Part shown: positions 47,624-56,780 of the stretch, piece after piece
Layout of the letters: every line of letters starts with the position of its first letter
Position numbering within the stretch: position 1 is the stretch's first letter
Origin: Bacteroidaceae bacterium
Lineage (GTDB): Bacteria; Bacteroidota; Bacteroidia; Bacteroidales; Bacteroidaceae
Assembly: GCA_017472635.1 (NCBI GenBank)
Contig: JAFUPU010000020.1
Location: 25,737-89,736, forward strand
Length of the DNA stretch: 64,000 nt
Reading direction: 5' to 3'
The notes under the pieces: generated by a model
Database searches by the model: none
The model's input: only the letters and a program-made list of their open reading frames with translations
Told to the model about the DNA's origin: nothing
Program-made: the position numbers and the translations under genes

Positions 47624-48640
47624 CTAATAATGATTATTTTTCTCCCTGCGGAGAGGATAATGTCCACGAAAGTACTCAAACTTTTCAGGTTCATTCTTCA
47701 AAGCATTACTATCTCGCCGCGGGTCATATAAACTTAGAGGATTGTTAGGGTCTACCCCTTCTGGCAGTGGCGGAGGAAGTATTTCAAAAGGCTGACAGTT
47801 TATACCGAAAAAACGACAAATAGACTCTATACTCATACGTGTTGCGTTTGCTTTTCCATCTGCTGAATATCCTGCAATATGCGGAGTGCCTAAAAATGTT
47901 TTTTGCAACAACGCCTTATTGATATAAGGTTCATTTTCCCAAACATCTATAATTACGTCTGATACACTACCTCTATCAAGTGCTTCAAGAAGAGCTTGTG
48001 TTTCTACCACCTCTCCACGTGAAGTATTGACAAGCACTGCATGAGGTTTCAAGCAATCAAAAAAATGTGCATCAGCCAAATGATAAGTTTTATATTCTCC
48101 ATCACGTATAAGAGGGGTATGAAAAGTCACTATATCACTCTTTGCTGCAAGTTCGGCAAGAGAAATAAACCCTTTTTCTCCTCGTTGAGCACGTGGAGGA
48201 TCAGAGCAAAGAGTTTTCATCCCTAACGAATTAGCCACTTCACATACCAAAGTACCCACATGACCTACCCCCACAACGCCCATAACTAAAGACGAAAGGT
48301 CAATCCCTCTCTCTTGCTGTAAAAGGAGCAAACTCGAATGTACATATTGTGCTACACTGTTAGCATTACATCCGGGACAATTGCTCCACTCAATGCCTGC
48401 CTCTTTGCAAAAACGAGTGTCAATATGATCATACCCGATAGTGGCCGTAGCGATAAAACGTACACAACTGCCCTTTAGCAACTCAGCGTTGCAATGAGTA
48501 CGGGTACGAACAATAAGCGCATCAGCATCACGTACCACATCCCGTGTGAAAGAGCTCCCCGGAAGAAATACCACCTCATCAGCAATTTGCTTGATTGCTT
48601 CACTGATGTATGGAATTTTGTCATCTACAATGACCTTCAT
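47624..48640 (-). CDS. pdxB: 4-phosphoerythronate dehydrogenase
   Basis: 338 residues of the D-2-hydroxyacid dehydrogenase fold. KVIVDDKIPYI opens the protein; the NAD site is VMGVVGVGHVGTLV (near 118), and GYDHIDTRFCKEAGI, NCPGCNANSVAQYV and NTSRGEVVE are PdxB hallmarks. It oxidises 4-phosphoerythronate in DXP-independent-branch vitamin B6 (PLP) synthesis. Its ATG overlaps the stop of the GT9 gene (ATGA), so the two are translationally coupled. A weak hairpin TAATGGATA/TATCCATTA (47579-47620) lies just downstream. Confidence 0.95.
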   Translation of the reverse strand: MKVIVDDKIPYISEAIKQIADEVVFLPGSSFTRDVVRDADALIVRTRTHCNAELLKGSCVRFIATATIGYDHIDTRFCKEAGIEWSNCPGCNANSVAQYVHSSLLLLQQERGIDLSSLVMGVVGVGHVGTLVCEVANSLGMKTLCSDPPRAQRGEKGFISLAELAAKSDIVTFHTPLIRDGEYKTYHLADAHFFDCLKPHAVLVNTSRGEVVETQALLEALDRGSVSDVIIDVWENEPYINKALLQKTFLGTPHIAGYSADGKANATRMSIESICRFFGINCQPFEILPPPLPEGVDPNNPLSLYDPRRDSNALKNEPEKFEYFRGHYPLRREKNNHY

Positions 48641-49683
48641 AACCCTTTACTCAATTGTTGTTTAACAGCCTGACAGACACTTTCAGGAGATATCCTATTA
48701 AGGCACGCATAGTCTTTCCTCAAACAAGCTTTGTTTCCAAAAACGGAACAAGGGCGACACAAAAGTTCGTCTATTTGAATCGCATTCGACAAAGGTTGGT
48801 TATAACCCATAAAACCACAAAAAGGATGAGTTGCTCCCCAAATAGAAAGCACGGGCGTACCCACAAGTGAAGCTAAATGCATATTGGCCGAATCCATAGA
48901 AAGCATTACATCCAACTGTGACATCAATATAAGTTCATCCTCCATTTTTATACCTATAGGGAGTGTCACGTTGGGATATTGTTGTACCCATCTCATCATT
49001 ATTTCTTTCTCTTTGTCTCCCGCTCCAAACAAAAAAACGCGCATATTTTTTTCGGTTGCAAGTAAAGCAACAACCTGCTCCATCTTATCCAATGGATAAA
49101 TCTTTCCTCTGTGGGCTGCAAAAGGAGCTATCCCCACCCAAAATTCACCCGCTTTCTTGATTCCTACACTATTGTAAATGCGCGATAAATCTGGCTCTTC
49201 CCCACTATATATGGAAGAAAAATTGATTTCTACAGGCAAACCCAATTGAACAAAAACATCAGCGTATCTCTCAAAAGAAGACGGAAGTGGCTTCAACACC
49301 TTATTCCGAGCACGGGTCAGCCGTTTTTTGTCAGACTTACCTTTATTGATATATCCAGTTTTGATGCCACAAACTTTTGCACAAAGTCGTAAAACTTGAC
49401 TACGCAACACATTGTGAAGGTCTGCCACAACATCAAAAGAAACCTGCCTACGCACCTCCTTATACAAACGAATTAACCCTAAAATTCCTTTATAACGCTT
49501 ATCTTTCAAATTAACTCCATAGAAAGCGACATTACTTGGCATCTGTAGAAATAGCGGACGCATAGATTCGCGACTCAATATTGTAAACCGATGCTGAGGA
49601 TATTGACGGGCTACTGACATTATCACCGGAACGGTCATAGCCACATCACCAAAAGCAGAAAAACGAATAACAAGAAGATGCAT
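48637..49683 (-). CDS. Glycosyltransferase family 9 (heptosyltransferase-like)
   Basis: 348 residues from ATG 49683; a TTG two codons upstream is less likely. GT9 features: HLLVIRFSAFGDVAMTVPVI at the N-terminus, FDVVADLHNVLRSQVL, WVGIAPFAAHRGKIYP (nucleotide-sugar pocket), and LMSQLDVMLSMDSANMHLASLVGTP-type sequence near 255-275 with WGATHP. Enzymes of this family add heptose or related sugars to the LPS core on the inner face of the inner membrane. A Cys cluster near the C-terminus (CRPCSVFGNKAC) is common in this group. Coupled to pdxB. Confidence 0.92.
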   Translation of the reverse strand: MHLLVIRFSAFGDVAMTVPVIMSVARQYPQHRFTILSRESMRPLFLQMPSNVAFYGVNLKDKRYKGILGLIRLYKEVRRQVSFDVVADLHNVLRSQVLRLCAKVCGIKTGYINKGKSDKKRLTRARNKVLKPLPSSFERYADVFVQLGLPVEINFSSIYSGEEPDLSRIYNSVGIKKAGEFWVGIAPFAAHRGKIYPLDKMEQVVALLATEKNMRVFLFGAGDKEKEIMMRWVQQYPNVTLPIGIKMEDELILMSQLDVMLSMDSANMHLASLVGTPVLSIWGATHPFCGFMGYNQPLSNAIQIDELLCRPCSVFGNKACLRKDYACLNRISPESVCQAVKQQLSKGL

Positions 49684-49710
49684 ACTCAAAAAAGATAGAG
49701 GTAAAATCTA

Positions 49711-49750
49711 AAGTGGGCAACTGAAGAAACGCACTTCTTCCCTCCCACTT
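49711..49750 (-). terminator. Hairpin between DUF4254 and GT9 genes
   Basis: AAGTGGG/CCCACTT and the inner GAAGAA/TTCTTC form a stem at 49711-49750. On the minus strand it is followed by TAGATTTTAC, a weak T-tract, so termination is likely partial. Confidence 0.55.
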
Positions 49751-49762
49751 ATCATATACAAA

Positions 49763-50368
49763 TTATTTGCTTCCGTATAACACTGGATTGAGAGAAGGAT
49801 CATTATACATCTTCATTTGCTTGTATACTTTCATGTATTTCCGACCTTCTTCAATATCAGCAATCAATTGGTCAATAGCCTCCGAAAGATCTTTCTGTTG
49901 TTCCAATAAAACATCCAATTTCTTTTGACAAGCATTGCGATGTTCTACAGTCGTTTCCATACGTTCGGTCTCTTGACGCATGTGGTATATCTTCAACGCC
50001 AAAATTGACAAACGGTCGATAGCCCATGCCGGACTTTCTGTATTGATAGTTGCCCCTACCAATGGCTTTATATCTTTATATCGATCAAGGAAATAACTAT
50101 CAATAAGCTCTACCAAATCTGTACGATCTTGATTACTTTTATCTATACGACGTTTCAAAGTCAACGCTTCAACAGGATTGATTTGTGGGTCACGAATGAT
50201 ATCCTCAAAATGCCATTGTACGGTATCAATCCAATTCTTCAGATAAAGATAATACTCGATACTCTTTACTGGATAAGGATTTTGAATGGGAGTATCCACA
50301 CAATCAGCCACATGATAATCAGCAATAGCTTGCTCAAAGATAGGGTTACTAAATTCTGTAAATGTCAT
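49763..50368 (-). CDS. DUF4254 family protein
   Basis: 201 residues, cytoplasmic and mostly helical. YHVADCVDTPIQNPYP, LKNWIDTVQWHFEDIIRDP, LVELIDSYFLDRYK and SPAWAIDRLSILALKIYHM are conserved-looking blocks of the family; the C-terminal half (about 140-185) looks coiled coil. Function unknown; frequent proximity to GT9-type genes suggests a role in surface polysaccharide synthesis. Separated from the GT9 gene by a hairpin. Confidence 0.85.
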   Translation of the reverse strand: MTFTEFSNPIFEQAIADYHVADCVDTPIQNPYPVKSIEYYLYLKNWIDTVQWHFEDIIRDPQINPVEALTLKRRIDKSNQDRTDLVELIDSYFLDRYKDIKPLVGATINTESPAWAIDRLSILALKIYHMRQETERMETTVEHRNACQKKLDVLLEQQKDLSEAIDQLIADIEEGRKYMKVYKQMKMYNDPSLNPVLYGSK

Positions 50369-50444
50369 TTCTCAAAAAAATTATGTGCGTGTCAGAATAA
50401 GAGAAAACCTCTTACTCCAACACACACTTATATTTACTCATTCA

Positions 50445-51692
50445 TTACTTAACAATGATGTTGAGTGGATTACGCACCTTTTGAGTGAATTCACTCATAT
50501 ACTGGTTCCATGCGGTTGCATCTGCAAATCCATACTTACTCCAGCCACTCCCCCAATAATAAGTAAACTCACTATTAGGTTGGTATTCAGCAATAGCTAA
50601 CACATGTCCTGTAGCTCCTCCACGCAAATTCTTACTCTCTTCATCAGAGAATAATTTAACTTTTGCTTCTTTCATTTCACCAGGGAAAGCTACACCTACG
50701 TAAATTTCACCATTCCCATTGTTAATATTATCAGACAAATCTGTGTATGTGATATAACCTGCATCAGCATCAGTCGTATACGCTTCTGCATTTTCAGGAT
50801 GAATCACGATACCGGCTGCTACCGGAGCCGCTTTACTCAAGTTTGCATAGGTTAAAACCGTCTTGTTCAATTGTGCACCCTTATCCAATGAAATAATGCG
50901 AGTTTCTGTCACAAGACTATCACCCTCTATTACAAATGGAGCATAATTCAACTTCACTGTAAAGCGCAAAGGACCGTTATCCAAAATTTCAGGTTCACCT
51001 ACATAGCAATAGGGATAAACAATCTCATCACCGGCTAACAGAGCAGCAGCACCACCTCCGAGGGTAGGACCTACCTTGTAACAATCAAGACCATTTCCAT
51101 GATCGACGTGATAAGAAACTGATTGATAAAGAGCTTGTGCTTCTTCATTTTTGTTTATTGCCTTCAAACTGTCTATCTTAGCCTTTGTTGTAGGATTCAA
51201 TTCTTTTTCGTAACGTTCTTCCACCACCATTTCAGGCACACGTTTCAACCAAAGGTCATAACCAAATGCACGTTCACCATTTGCTTGCAAGGCCGGACCG
51301 TATGTACGGAAAGCGACGCGGTCGTTCTCCCATGCAACATCATCAACACGTTCGGGGTATTTACGCCCGTAAGCAGCCATAGTGAACAAATCTTCTTGCG
51401 GTATCCCTGTTTGGATTGTGTATGTAGCTGTTCCCTTAGCTGCTACTTTAGCCGGGAATATCAGTTTCCCATCATAAGTCAATTGATATGGCACTTGCTC
51501 ACCAGCCTCATTAAGCACCACCAGTTCCGTTGTATCATTAAGATTCAATTGCTTAGAAACTTGTTCCATGCACACTTCTACCAACTCGCCATTACGTTCG
51601 AGTTCAATAGGATTAGTCACTGTCACCTGCAAAGGACCTTTGTTACCACAGGAAACAAACAATAATGCTGCGAAGAATGAAAGATATTTCAT
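50445..51692 (-). CDS. DUF4861 family lipoprotein
   Basis: 415 residues. Lipobox LFVSC. The body is beta-rich: a short N-terminal domain (LQVTVTNPIELERNGELVEV), AYGRKYPERVDDVAWENDRVAFR, FGYDLWLKR, then VDHGNGLDCYKVGPTLGGGA and the C-terminal YYWGSGWSKYGF. These are signatures of DUF4861, a family often found beside polysaccharide-utilisation genes and suggested to act on uronate- or pectin-derived sugars. Here it is downstream of kduI-kduD, supporting a link to unsaturated uronate breakdown. Catalytic residues cannot be named. Confidence 0.85.
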   Translation of the reverse strand: MKYLSFFAALLFVSCGNKGPLQVTVTNPIELERNGELVEVCMEQVSKQLNLNDTTELVVLNEAGEQVPYQLTYDGKLIFPAKVAAKGTATYTIQTGIPQEDLFTMAAYGRKYPERVDDVAWENDRVAFRTYGPALQANGERAFGYDLWLKRVPEMVVEERYEKELNPTTKAKIDSLKAINKNEEAQALYQSVSYHVDHGNGLDCYKVGPTLGGGAAALLAGDEIVYPYCYVGEPEILDNGPLRFTVKLNYAPFVIEGDSLVTETRIISLDKGAQLNKTVLTYANLSKAAPVAAGIVIHPENAEAYTTDADAGYITYTDLSDNINNGNGEIYVGVAFPGEMKEAKVKLFSDEESKNLRGGATGHVLAIAEYQPNSEFTYYWGSGWSKYGFADATAWNQYMSEFTQKVRNPLNIIVK

Positions 51693-51732
51693 TTTTTGAT
51701 AAATTAATATTTATGAATCTTTTATATATATG

Positions 51733-51787
51733 TAGGAATTATGAATTCCACTAATTAACTTTACTCAATTAGGATTCATAATTCCTA
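51733..51787 (-). terminator. Hairpin after kduD
   Basis: TAGGAATTATGAATTC (51733-51748) pairs almost completely with GGATTCATAATTCCTA (51772-51787). It lies in the kduD-DUF4861 gap and could attenuate transcription into the DUF4861 gene; the T-tract is weak. Confidence 0.5.
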
Positions 51788-51801
51788 TTTATATTGCCAA
51801 A

Positions 51802-52602
51802 TTAGGGTTGTTTACCAATATAAGCCAAGATACCACCGTCTACGTAGAGCACGTGACCATTTACAGCATCTGACGCTTTAGAAGCAAGGAAAACAGCCGG
51901 TCCACCCAATTCTTCAGGATCAAGCCAACGTCCAGCAGGTGTTTTAGCACAGATAAACGAGTCGAACGGATGGCGGCTTCCGTCAGCCTGACGCTCACGC
52001 AAAGGAGCCGTTTGAGGAGTAGCGATGTAGCCCGGGCCGATACCGTTGCACTGGATGTTGTATTCGCCATACTCTGAGCAGATGTTGCGGGTCAGCATCT
52101 TCAATCCACCCTTGGCGGCAGCATAAGCTGATACTGTTTCACGACCCAGCTCACTCATCATTGAACAAATATTGATAATCTTTCCTTCACGACGTTCCAT
52201 CATTTCAGGAATAACGGCGCTAGCACAAATAAATGGTCCAACCAGGTCAATATCAATTACCTGTTGAAACTCAGAGCGTTTCATTTCATGCATAGGGATA
52301 CGTTTGATAATCCCTGCATTGTTTACCAAAATGTCGATTTGTCCGACCTCAGCATGCACTTTCTCAACAAGTTCCTTTACAGCAACTTCGTTAGTCACAT
52401 CACATACATATCCGTGTACGTTTTCAATGCCGGCTTCTTTGTAATTAGCCAGACCTTTAGCCAAAGCATCTTCATTAATGTCATTGAAGATGATGTTTTT
52501 AATACCAGCCTGCACAAAAGCCTTGGCAATGTTAAATCCAATTCCGTAAGACGCCCCTGTAATCCAAGCATTCTTACCTTCTAATGAAAAAATGTTTGTC
52601 AT
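51802..52602 (-). CDS. kduD: 2-deoxy-D-gluconate/3-keto-uronate dehydrogenase (KduD-type SDR)
   Basis: 266 residues from ATG 52602; eleven further upstream codons run toward kduI and lack support. Classical short-chain dehydrogenase: GASYGIGFNIAKAF (cofactor site, residues about 17-30), NNAGI, the catalytic Ser in INICSMMSELG, and YAAAKGG with catalytic Tyr and Lys near 155-159; ends GHVLYVDGGILAYIG. Position directly after kduI supports reduction/oxidation of 2,5-diketo-3-deoxygluconate to KDG. A gluconate 5-dehydrogenase is the main alternative from sequence alone. Confidence 0.9.
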   Translation of the reverse strand: MTNIFSLEGKNAWITGASYGIGFNIAKAFVQAGIKNIIFNDINEDALAKGLANYKEAGIENVHGYVCDVTNEVAVKELVEKVHAEVGQIDILVNNAGIIKRIPMHEMKRSEFQQVIDIDLVGPFICASAVIPEMMERREGKIINICSMMSELGRETVSAYAAAKGGLKMLTRNICSEYGEYNIQCNGIGPGYIATPQTAPLRERQADGSRHPFDSFICAKTPAGRWLDPEELGGPAVFLASKASDAVNGHVLYVDGGILAYIGKQP

Positions 52603-52631
52603 ATTCAATTCTTTATTAAAGAGTGTTGAAA

Positions 52632-53474
52632 TCACTTTAAGTCAGTAATCAATGAAAAATCTTGATCACCATAATCAAGGTTTTCACCTCCCATACCCCA
52701 AATAAAAGTATAGTTATGAGTAGCAGCTGCACTATGGATAGACCATTCAGGAGAAAGTACTGCCTGGTCATTTTTCATCCACACATGGCGTGTCTCGTCG
52801 ACCTCACCCATAAAGTGACAGATGGCGTGGTCTTCAGGACATTCAAAATAGAAATAAGCCTCCATACGACGACTGTGTACATGAGCCGGCATAGTGTTCC
52901 ACACGCTACCAGGAGCCAACTCAGTCATACCCATCTGAATCTGACAAGTGGGCAACACCTGATTTACCAACATCTTGTTGATGTTTCGGTCGTTAGAGCC
53001 TTCCAAGCTTCCCAAGTGCATTACCAATGCATTCTCCTTTGTCACCTTCTTGCAAGGATAGCTGGTGTGAGCGGTGCATGAGTTGAAGTAGAATTTGGCA
53101 GGGTTCTTCGGGTCTTTGCTTTCGAAAATGACATCACGGTCACCCGAACCGATGTAGAGGGCTTCCTTGTAATCCAGTTCAAATGTCTCGTCACCGGCTT
53201 TCACCACACCGGGACCTCCTACGTTGAACATACCTATCTCGCGACGGGTAGTGAAGTAAGGAGCCTTCAACGGGTCGATAGCCTCCAATTTCAGTGCCTC
53301 ATTTACAGGCATGGCACCACCCACAACCATACGATCATACATAGAATATACCATATTCACTTCGTCAGCAGCAAATACTTTCTCTATCAAGAAATCGCGG
53401 CGGATACGCTTGGTATCGTAGCTCTTTGCATCCTCGGGATGCGCAGCATAACGAATTTCATAATTTGTTTTCAT
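52632..53474 (-). CDS. kduI: 5-dehydro-4-deoxy-D-glucuronate isomerase
   Basis: 280 residues, standard size. IRYAAHPEDAKSYDTKRIRR at the N-terminus, MYDRMVVGGAMPV, the cupin metal motif PAHVHSRRMEAYFYFE (His-x-His then Glu, near 195-210) and the C-terminal THNYTFIWGMGGENLDYGDQD identify KduI. It converts the product of unsaturated uronides (from pectin, alginate or glycosaminoglycans) to 2,5-diketo-3-deoxygluconate, the KduD substrate. First gene of kduI-kduD-DUF4861; a -7 box TATATTTG lies on the minus strand at 53528-53521. Confidence 0.97.
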   Translation of the reverse strand: MKTNYEIRYAAHPEDAKSYDTKRIRRDFLIEKVFAADEVNMVYSMYDRMVVGGAMPVNEALKLEAIDPLKAPYFTTRREIGMFNVGGPGVVKAGDETFELDYKEALYIGSGDRDVIFESKDPKNPAKFYFNSCTAHTSYPCKKVTKENALVMHLGSLEGSNDRNINKMLVNQVLPTCQIQMGMTELAPGSVWNTMPAHVHSRRMEAYFYFECPEDHAICHFMGEVDETRHVWMKNDQAVLSPEWSIHSAAATHNYTFIWGMGGENLDYGDQDFSLITDLK

Positions 53475-53654
53475 ATCAAATGATGTTTAATAAAGATTGT
53501 TGTTAATTGCAATAATTTGGCAAATATACAAAAAAGTATGAGACGCCTGTACGTTTTAACCAAAATTAAGAGAAAACAAAAGTAAATTAAACCTAGATTA
53601 CCTTGCATCTCATCAAATACACCCCAATCATGTAATTACGCCTAAAAATAGTTT

Positions 53655-54947
53655 TTACAAGCCAAACTCCTCTTTTATTTTCTCTACATAGTCAAGTTTC
53701 TCCCATGTAAAAAGCTCCACTTCAAGATCCTTGTTTCCTTCGTAGCGGCTACGAAATTGTTTAGTGACAACTTCCGGCTGTCTCCCCATATGCCCGTAAG
53801 CAGCAGTCTCTTGATAAATAGGGTTACGCAACTTCAGACGCTCTTCAATGGCACGTGGACGCATGTCAAACAATTTATTTACACGGTGTGCTATCTCACC
53901 ATCAGTCATCGCTACACGACTACGTCCGTATGTGTTCACATAAATGTTGATAGGTCGTGCCACCCCGATAGCGTATGAAACTTGCACTAACACTTCATCG
54001 CTCACACCTGCAGCCACCAAATTCTTGGCAATATGGCGAGCTGCATAAGCAGCACTACGATCAACCTTCGAAGGGTCTTTACCAGAAAACGCACCACCTC
54101 CGTGAGCTCCTTTTCCACCATAAGTGTCAACAATTATCTTGCGTCCTGTTAATCCTGTGTCACCGTGGGGGCCACCAATAACAAACTTCCCTGTGGGATT
54201 CACATGGTAAATAATATCATCATTGAACAAAGCCAGCACCTTTTCAGCATGGATAGAGGCGATAACACGCGGCATTAATATATTAATGACATCCCGTCGG
54301 ATAACAGCCAACATCTCCTCGTCTGCCTTCAATTGAGCCTCATCTGTTTCATCTGTTGGCTGAATAAAATCATCGTGTTGAGTAGACACAACAATGGTAT
54401 CTATACGCATGGGACGATTGTCATCATCATATTCTATGGTCACCTGACTCTTGGCATCAGGACGCAAATAGGTCATAACCTCGCCCTCCTTACGGATATC
54501 AGCCAATACTTGAAGAATACGGTGCGAAAGGTCGAGCGACAGAGGCATATAGTTCTCTGTCTCGTTAGTAGCATAGCCAAACATCATTCCCTGATCCCCA
54601 GCTCCCTGTTCCATTGGATCTTGCCGTTCCACACCACGATTAATATCGGGACTTTGCTCGTGGATAGCATTAAGCACACCGCACGAGTTACTCTCAAACA
54701 TGTATTCTCCCTTTGTGTAACCAATTTTTTTGATTACTTCGCGAGCAATAAGCTGCAAATCCACGTATGCTTTGGTTTTCACTTCACCAGCTATCACCAC
54801 CTGCCCAGTAGTCACCAATGTCTCACAAGCAACTTTTGACTGAGGATCGTAAGCCAACAGTTTGTCCAATACTGCATCCGATATTTGGTCAGCCACTTTG
54901 TCGGGGTGCCCTTCAGACACCGATTCAGATGTAAACAGATATCCCAT
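53655..54947 (-). CDS. metK: S-adenosylmethionine synthetase
   Basis: 430 residues, about 45 longer than E. coli MetK, mainly through an insertion in the middle domain near residues 190-225, as I recall for Bacteroidetes enzymes. [21 protein letters not shown]-type start, [12 protein letters not shown] (methionine/ATP site) and [20 protein letters not shown] (phosphate loop) are all present. It makes SAM from methionine and ATP. A 5' leader of about 150 bases carries a SAM-II-like aptamer (separate entry), so feedback control by its own product is likely. Confidence 0.97.
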   Translation of the reverse strand: MGYLFTSESVSEGHPDKVADQISDAVLDKLLAYDPQSKVACETLVTTGQVVIAGEVKTKAYVDLQLIAREVIKKIGYTKGEYMFESNSCGVLNAIHEQSPDINRGVERQDPMEQGAGDQGMMFGYATNETENYMPLSLDLSHRILQVLADIRKEGEVMTYLRPDAKSQVTIEYDDDNRPMRIDTIVVSTQHDDFIQPTDETDEAQLKADEEMLAVIRRDVINILMPRVIASIHAEKVLALFNDDIIYHVNPTGKFVIGGPHGDTGLTGRKIIVDTYGGKGAHGGGAFSGKDPSKVDRSAAYAARHIAKNLVAAGVSDEVLVQVSYAIGVARPINIYVNTYGRSRVAMTDGEIAHRVNKLFDMRPRAIEERLKLRNPIYQETAAYGHMGRQPEVVTKQFRSRYEGNKDLEVELFTWEKLDYVEKIKEEFGL

Positions 54948-55042
54948 TTCTCTTTCTTTTAATTAATTGTTAATAGATGAATAAGGCACTTCCTGAGGAA
55001 ACAAAGTGGGTAGATGTATATGCTAGCAATCGGTCAAAATTA

Positions 55043-55095
55043 CTTTCTTTAGCATTTTTTACTGTGGTTGCAAGCTGCCCAAATCTTTCCACATT
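55043..55095 (-). promoter_or_regulatory. SAM-II-like riboswitch in the metK leader
   Basis: Minus-strand order: TGTGG (55093-55089), AAA, GATTTG (from 55085), GGCAGC, TTGCAA, CCACA (P1 return, 55067-55063 reading TGTGG on the plus strand), GTAAAAAAT, GCTAAAG (55053-55047). This reproduces the SAM-II order P1 - GAUUU - UUGCA - P1' - A-rich loop - GCUAAA, with P1 pairing UGUGG/CCACA and a pseudoknot UUGCA/UGCUA (one U:U). It begins only a few bases after the predicted transcript start and precedes the gene that makes SAM. SAM-V shares this core and is the alternative. Confidence 0.7.
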
Positions 55096-55107
55096 AGTTT
55101 TCGGCTG

Positions 55108-55139
55108 CAAAATTACGACAATTCTATAGAAGTTCCAAA
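55108..55139 (-). promoter_or_regulatory. metK promoter
   Basis: Minus strand: -33 TTTG (55139-55136), 20-base spacer, -7 TAATTTTG (55115-55108). The start is predicted near 55101, placing the aptamer at the very 5' end of the RNA. Confidence 0.75.
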
Positions 55140-55184
55140 AATTTGTCCTATCTTTGCATACAAATTCGTATAAAAGTCCATTTT

Positions 55185-55964
55185 ATGTCTACGATTATCT
55201 ATCCATCTCCTATTTTTGGTCCTATAAAAAGTCGCCGTTTGGGGATTTCATTAGGAATCAATCTTATGCCCCCCGATGGTAAAGTATGTACTTTCGATTG
55301 CATCTATTGTGAATGTGGCTATAACTCCAATTATCGCCCACATTTGCCTATGCCTACACGCGAAGAGGTGAAAACAGCATTGAAAGGTCGCTTGCAGATG
55401 ATGAAACAAGAAGGATTGGCTCCGGATGTATTGACATTTGCCGGAAATGGCGAACCTACCATACATCCTCAATTTCCCGGAGTCATAGAAGACACCCTTT
55501 CCTTACGAGACCGCTATTTCCCGAATGCCAAGGTCAGTGTACTCACCAATGCCACGCGGGTAATAGACCCTATTATACGCAACGCATTGATGAAAGTAGA
55601 CAATCCCATCATGAAGCTCGATTCCGTAAACGAAGAGTATATCCGACGGGTCGACAGACCTACAGGACACTATAGCCTTTCTGAGATAATTGAAGGATTG
55701 AAAGCCATGAAAGGGCATGCGATTATACAAACCATGTTTCTGAAAGGAAAGAGTGACGAGGGAGAAGACGTCGACAATACAACCGATGAATATGTGTTTC
55801 CTTGGATAAAGGTGGTAAAAGAGATTGCTCCACGACAAGTGATGATATATACCATCGACAGGGAAACCCCAGGAGAATATCTGAAAAAAGCGACTCCACA
55901 AGAACTCGACCACATCGCTGAACTGCTCCGCGCTGAAGAGTTCGAAGTCTCAGTATCATACTGA
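55185..55964 (+). CDS. Radical SAM protein (COG0731-like Fe-S oxidoreductase)
   Basis: 259 residues from ATG 55185. FGPIKSRRLGISLGINLMP is followed by the iron-sulphur motif CTFDCIYCECG (Cys-x3-Cys-x2-Cys, near residue 36). LTFAGNGEPTIHPQF is the SAM-binding GEP segment, and SVLTNAT and VMIYTIDRETPGE follow. The class resembles wyosine-synthesis-type Fe-S oxidoreductases, but bacterial members have no established reaction. A possible -7 box TATCTTTG lies at 55149-55156 without a good -33 partner. The gene is divergent from metK and its last 9 bases overlap the convergent tatD. Confidence 0.9.
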   Translation: MSTIIYPSPIFGPIKSRRLGISLGINLMPPDGKVCTFDCIYCECGYNSNYRPHLPMPTREEVKTALKGRLQMMKQEGLAPDVLTFAGNGEPTIHPQFPGVIEDTLSLRDRYFPNAKVSVLTNATRVIDPIIRNALMKVDNPIMKLDSVNEEYIRRVDRPTGHYSLSEIIEGLKAMKGHAIIQTMFLKGKSDEGEDVDNTTDEYVFPWIKVVKEIAPRQVMIYTIDRETPGEYLKKATPQELDHIAELLRAEEFEVSVSY

Positions 55965-56624
55965 TTTCAAGAATAGTCCCTCTACGTTTTTTCTTACCTG
56001 TTCTTCCACCCTCCCGACAGATACTCCCTTTGCTCCAGCAATACGGGCATAAAGGGTGTCTAACGGCAAAAGACTCTCGTCGCTTTCAACAAACAATCGG
56101 TCAAGCGGACAGGCACAAACTGCTTCGGTACAAAAATGCTCACCAAAGGAGAGAGAAAAACCCATCCGGGTCAATTGTGCCGCCTGTATAGCCTTCCCAC
56201 GAAATCCGTGTATTATCCAGCATTGCATAGGACGAATCGATTTGTACAATGCAATCAGGTCATCATACCCTTTGACACAATGCACTATCAGAGGTTTCCG
56301 ATATTGCTCTGAGAGCATCACTTGCGCTTTGAATGCAGCAATCTGACAGCCCCATTCACCCCCCTTTACCCTATCCAATCCGACTTCTCCCACAGCCACA
56401 ACATGCGGCATGCTCAGTGCCGGCACAATGCATTCATTTACCATCACCTCCCACTCTTCATCTACTTGCCAGGGGTGAAGCCCCACACTGATGCAAGGAT
56501 AATCTCCGCCTGCACCCAATACCACACTCCAATGGAGGTCTTTGGGAGATATGGAAATGACACGCCTGCCTCCCTCTTTTTCTGGAGATGCAACATGAGC
56601 GTGTATGTCAAGCGGAAGTGTCAT
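55956..56624 (-). CDS. TatD family metal-dependent hydrolase
   Basis: 222 residues, shorter than the usual 255-265. DIHAH (metal ligands, residues 6-10), GLHPW, VGEVGLDRVKG (Glu ligand) and IVHCVKGYDDLI, IIHGFRG and ESDES (Asp ligand) follow the TatD order. The family has 3'-5' DNA exonuclease or other phosphodiesterase activity in E. coli. The 3' end overlaps the convergent radical SAM gene by 9 bases. Transcription likely begins near 56774 and must pass a terminator in the leader. Confidence 0.9.
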   Translation of the reverse strand: MTLPLDIHAHVASPEKEGGRRVISISPKDLHWSVVLGAGGDYPCISVGLHPWQVDEEWEVMVNECIVPALSMPHVVAVGEVGLDRVKGGEWGCQIAAFKAQVMLSEQYRKPLIVHCVKGYDDLIALYKSIRPMQCWIIHGFRGKAIQAAQLTRMGFSLSFGEHFCTEAVCACPLDRLFVESDESLLPLDTLYARIAGAKGVSVGRVEEQVRKNVEGLFLKSV

Positions 56625-56712
56625 TGTATCTTATTATCGTTTATATTGATGCATATTATAATAAGGTATAGGGAGTATAACCAAGCAAGGCAACAACCAT
56701 ACATATAGGCAT

Positions 56713-56737
56713 AAAAAAAGGGTCAACGCTTTGACCC
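56713..56737 (-). terminator. Leader terminator upstream of tatD
   Basis: Minus strand: GGGTCAA (56737-56731), AGCG, TTGACCC (56726-56720), then seven T (56719-56713). It lies about 40 bases after the predicted start and 88 bases before the tatD ATG, with no other minus-strand gene between the promoter and tatD. Confidence 0.85.
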
Positions 56738-56767
56738 AACCTTTATTAACCTTAAATCTAATACCAT
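56723..56767 (-). CDS. Putative 14-residue leader peptide before tatD
   Basis: ATG 56767, about 7 bases from the predicted transcript start, encodes MVLDLRLIKVGSKR and stops within the second arm of the terminator hairpin. The arrangement is that of a translation-dependent attenuator or a short RNA with a nearly leaderless ORF. Translation has not been shown; no ribosome binding site is visible. Confidence 0.35.
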   Translation of the reverse strand: MVLDLRLIKVGSKR

Positions 56768-56780
56768 GAAAAACTTGGTG

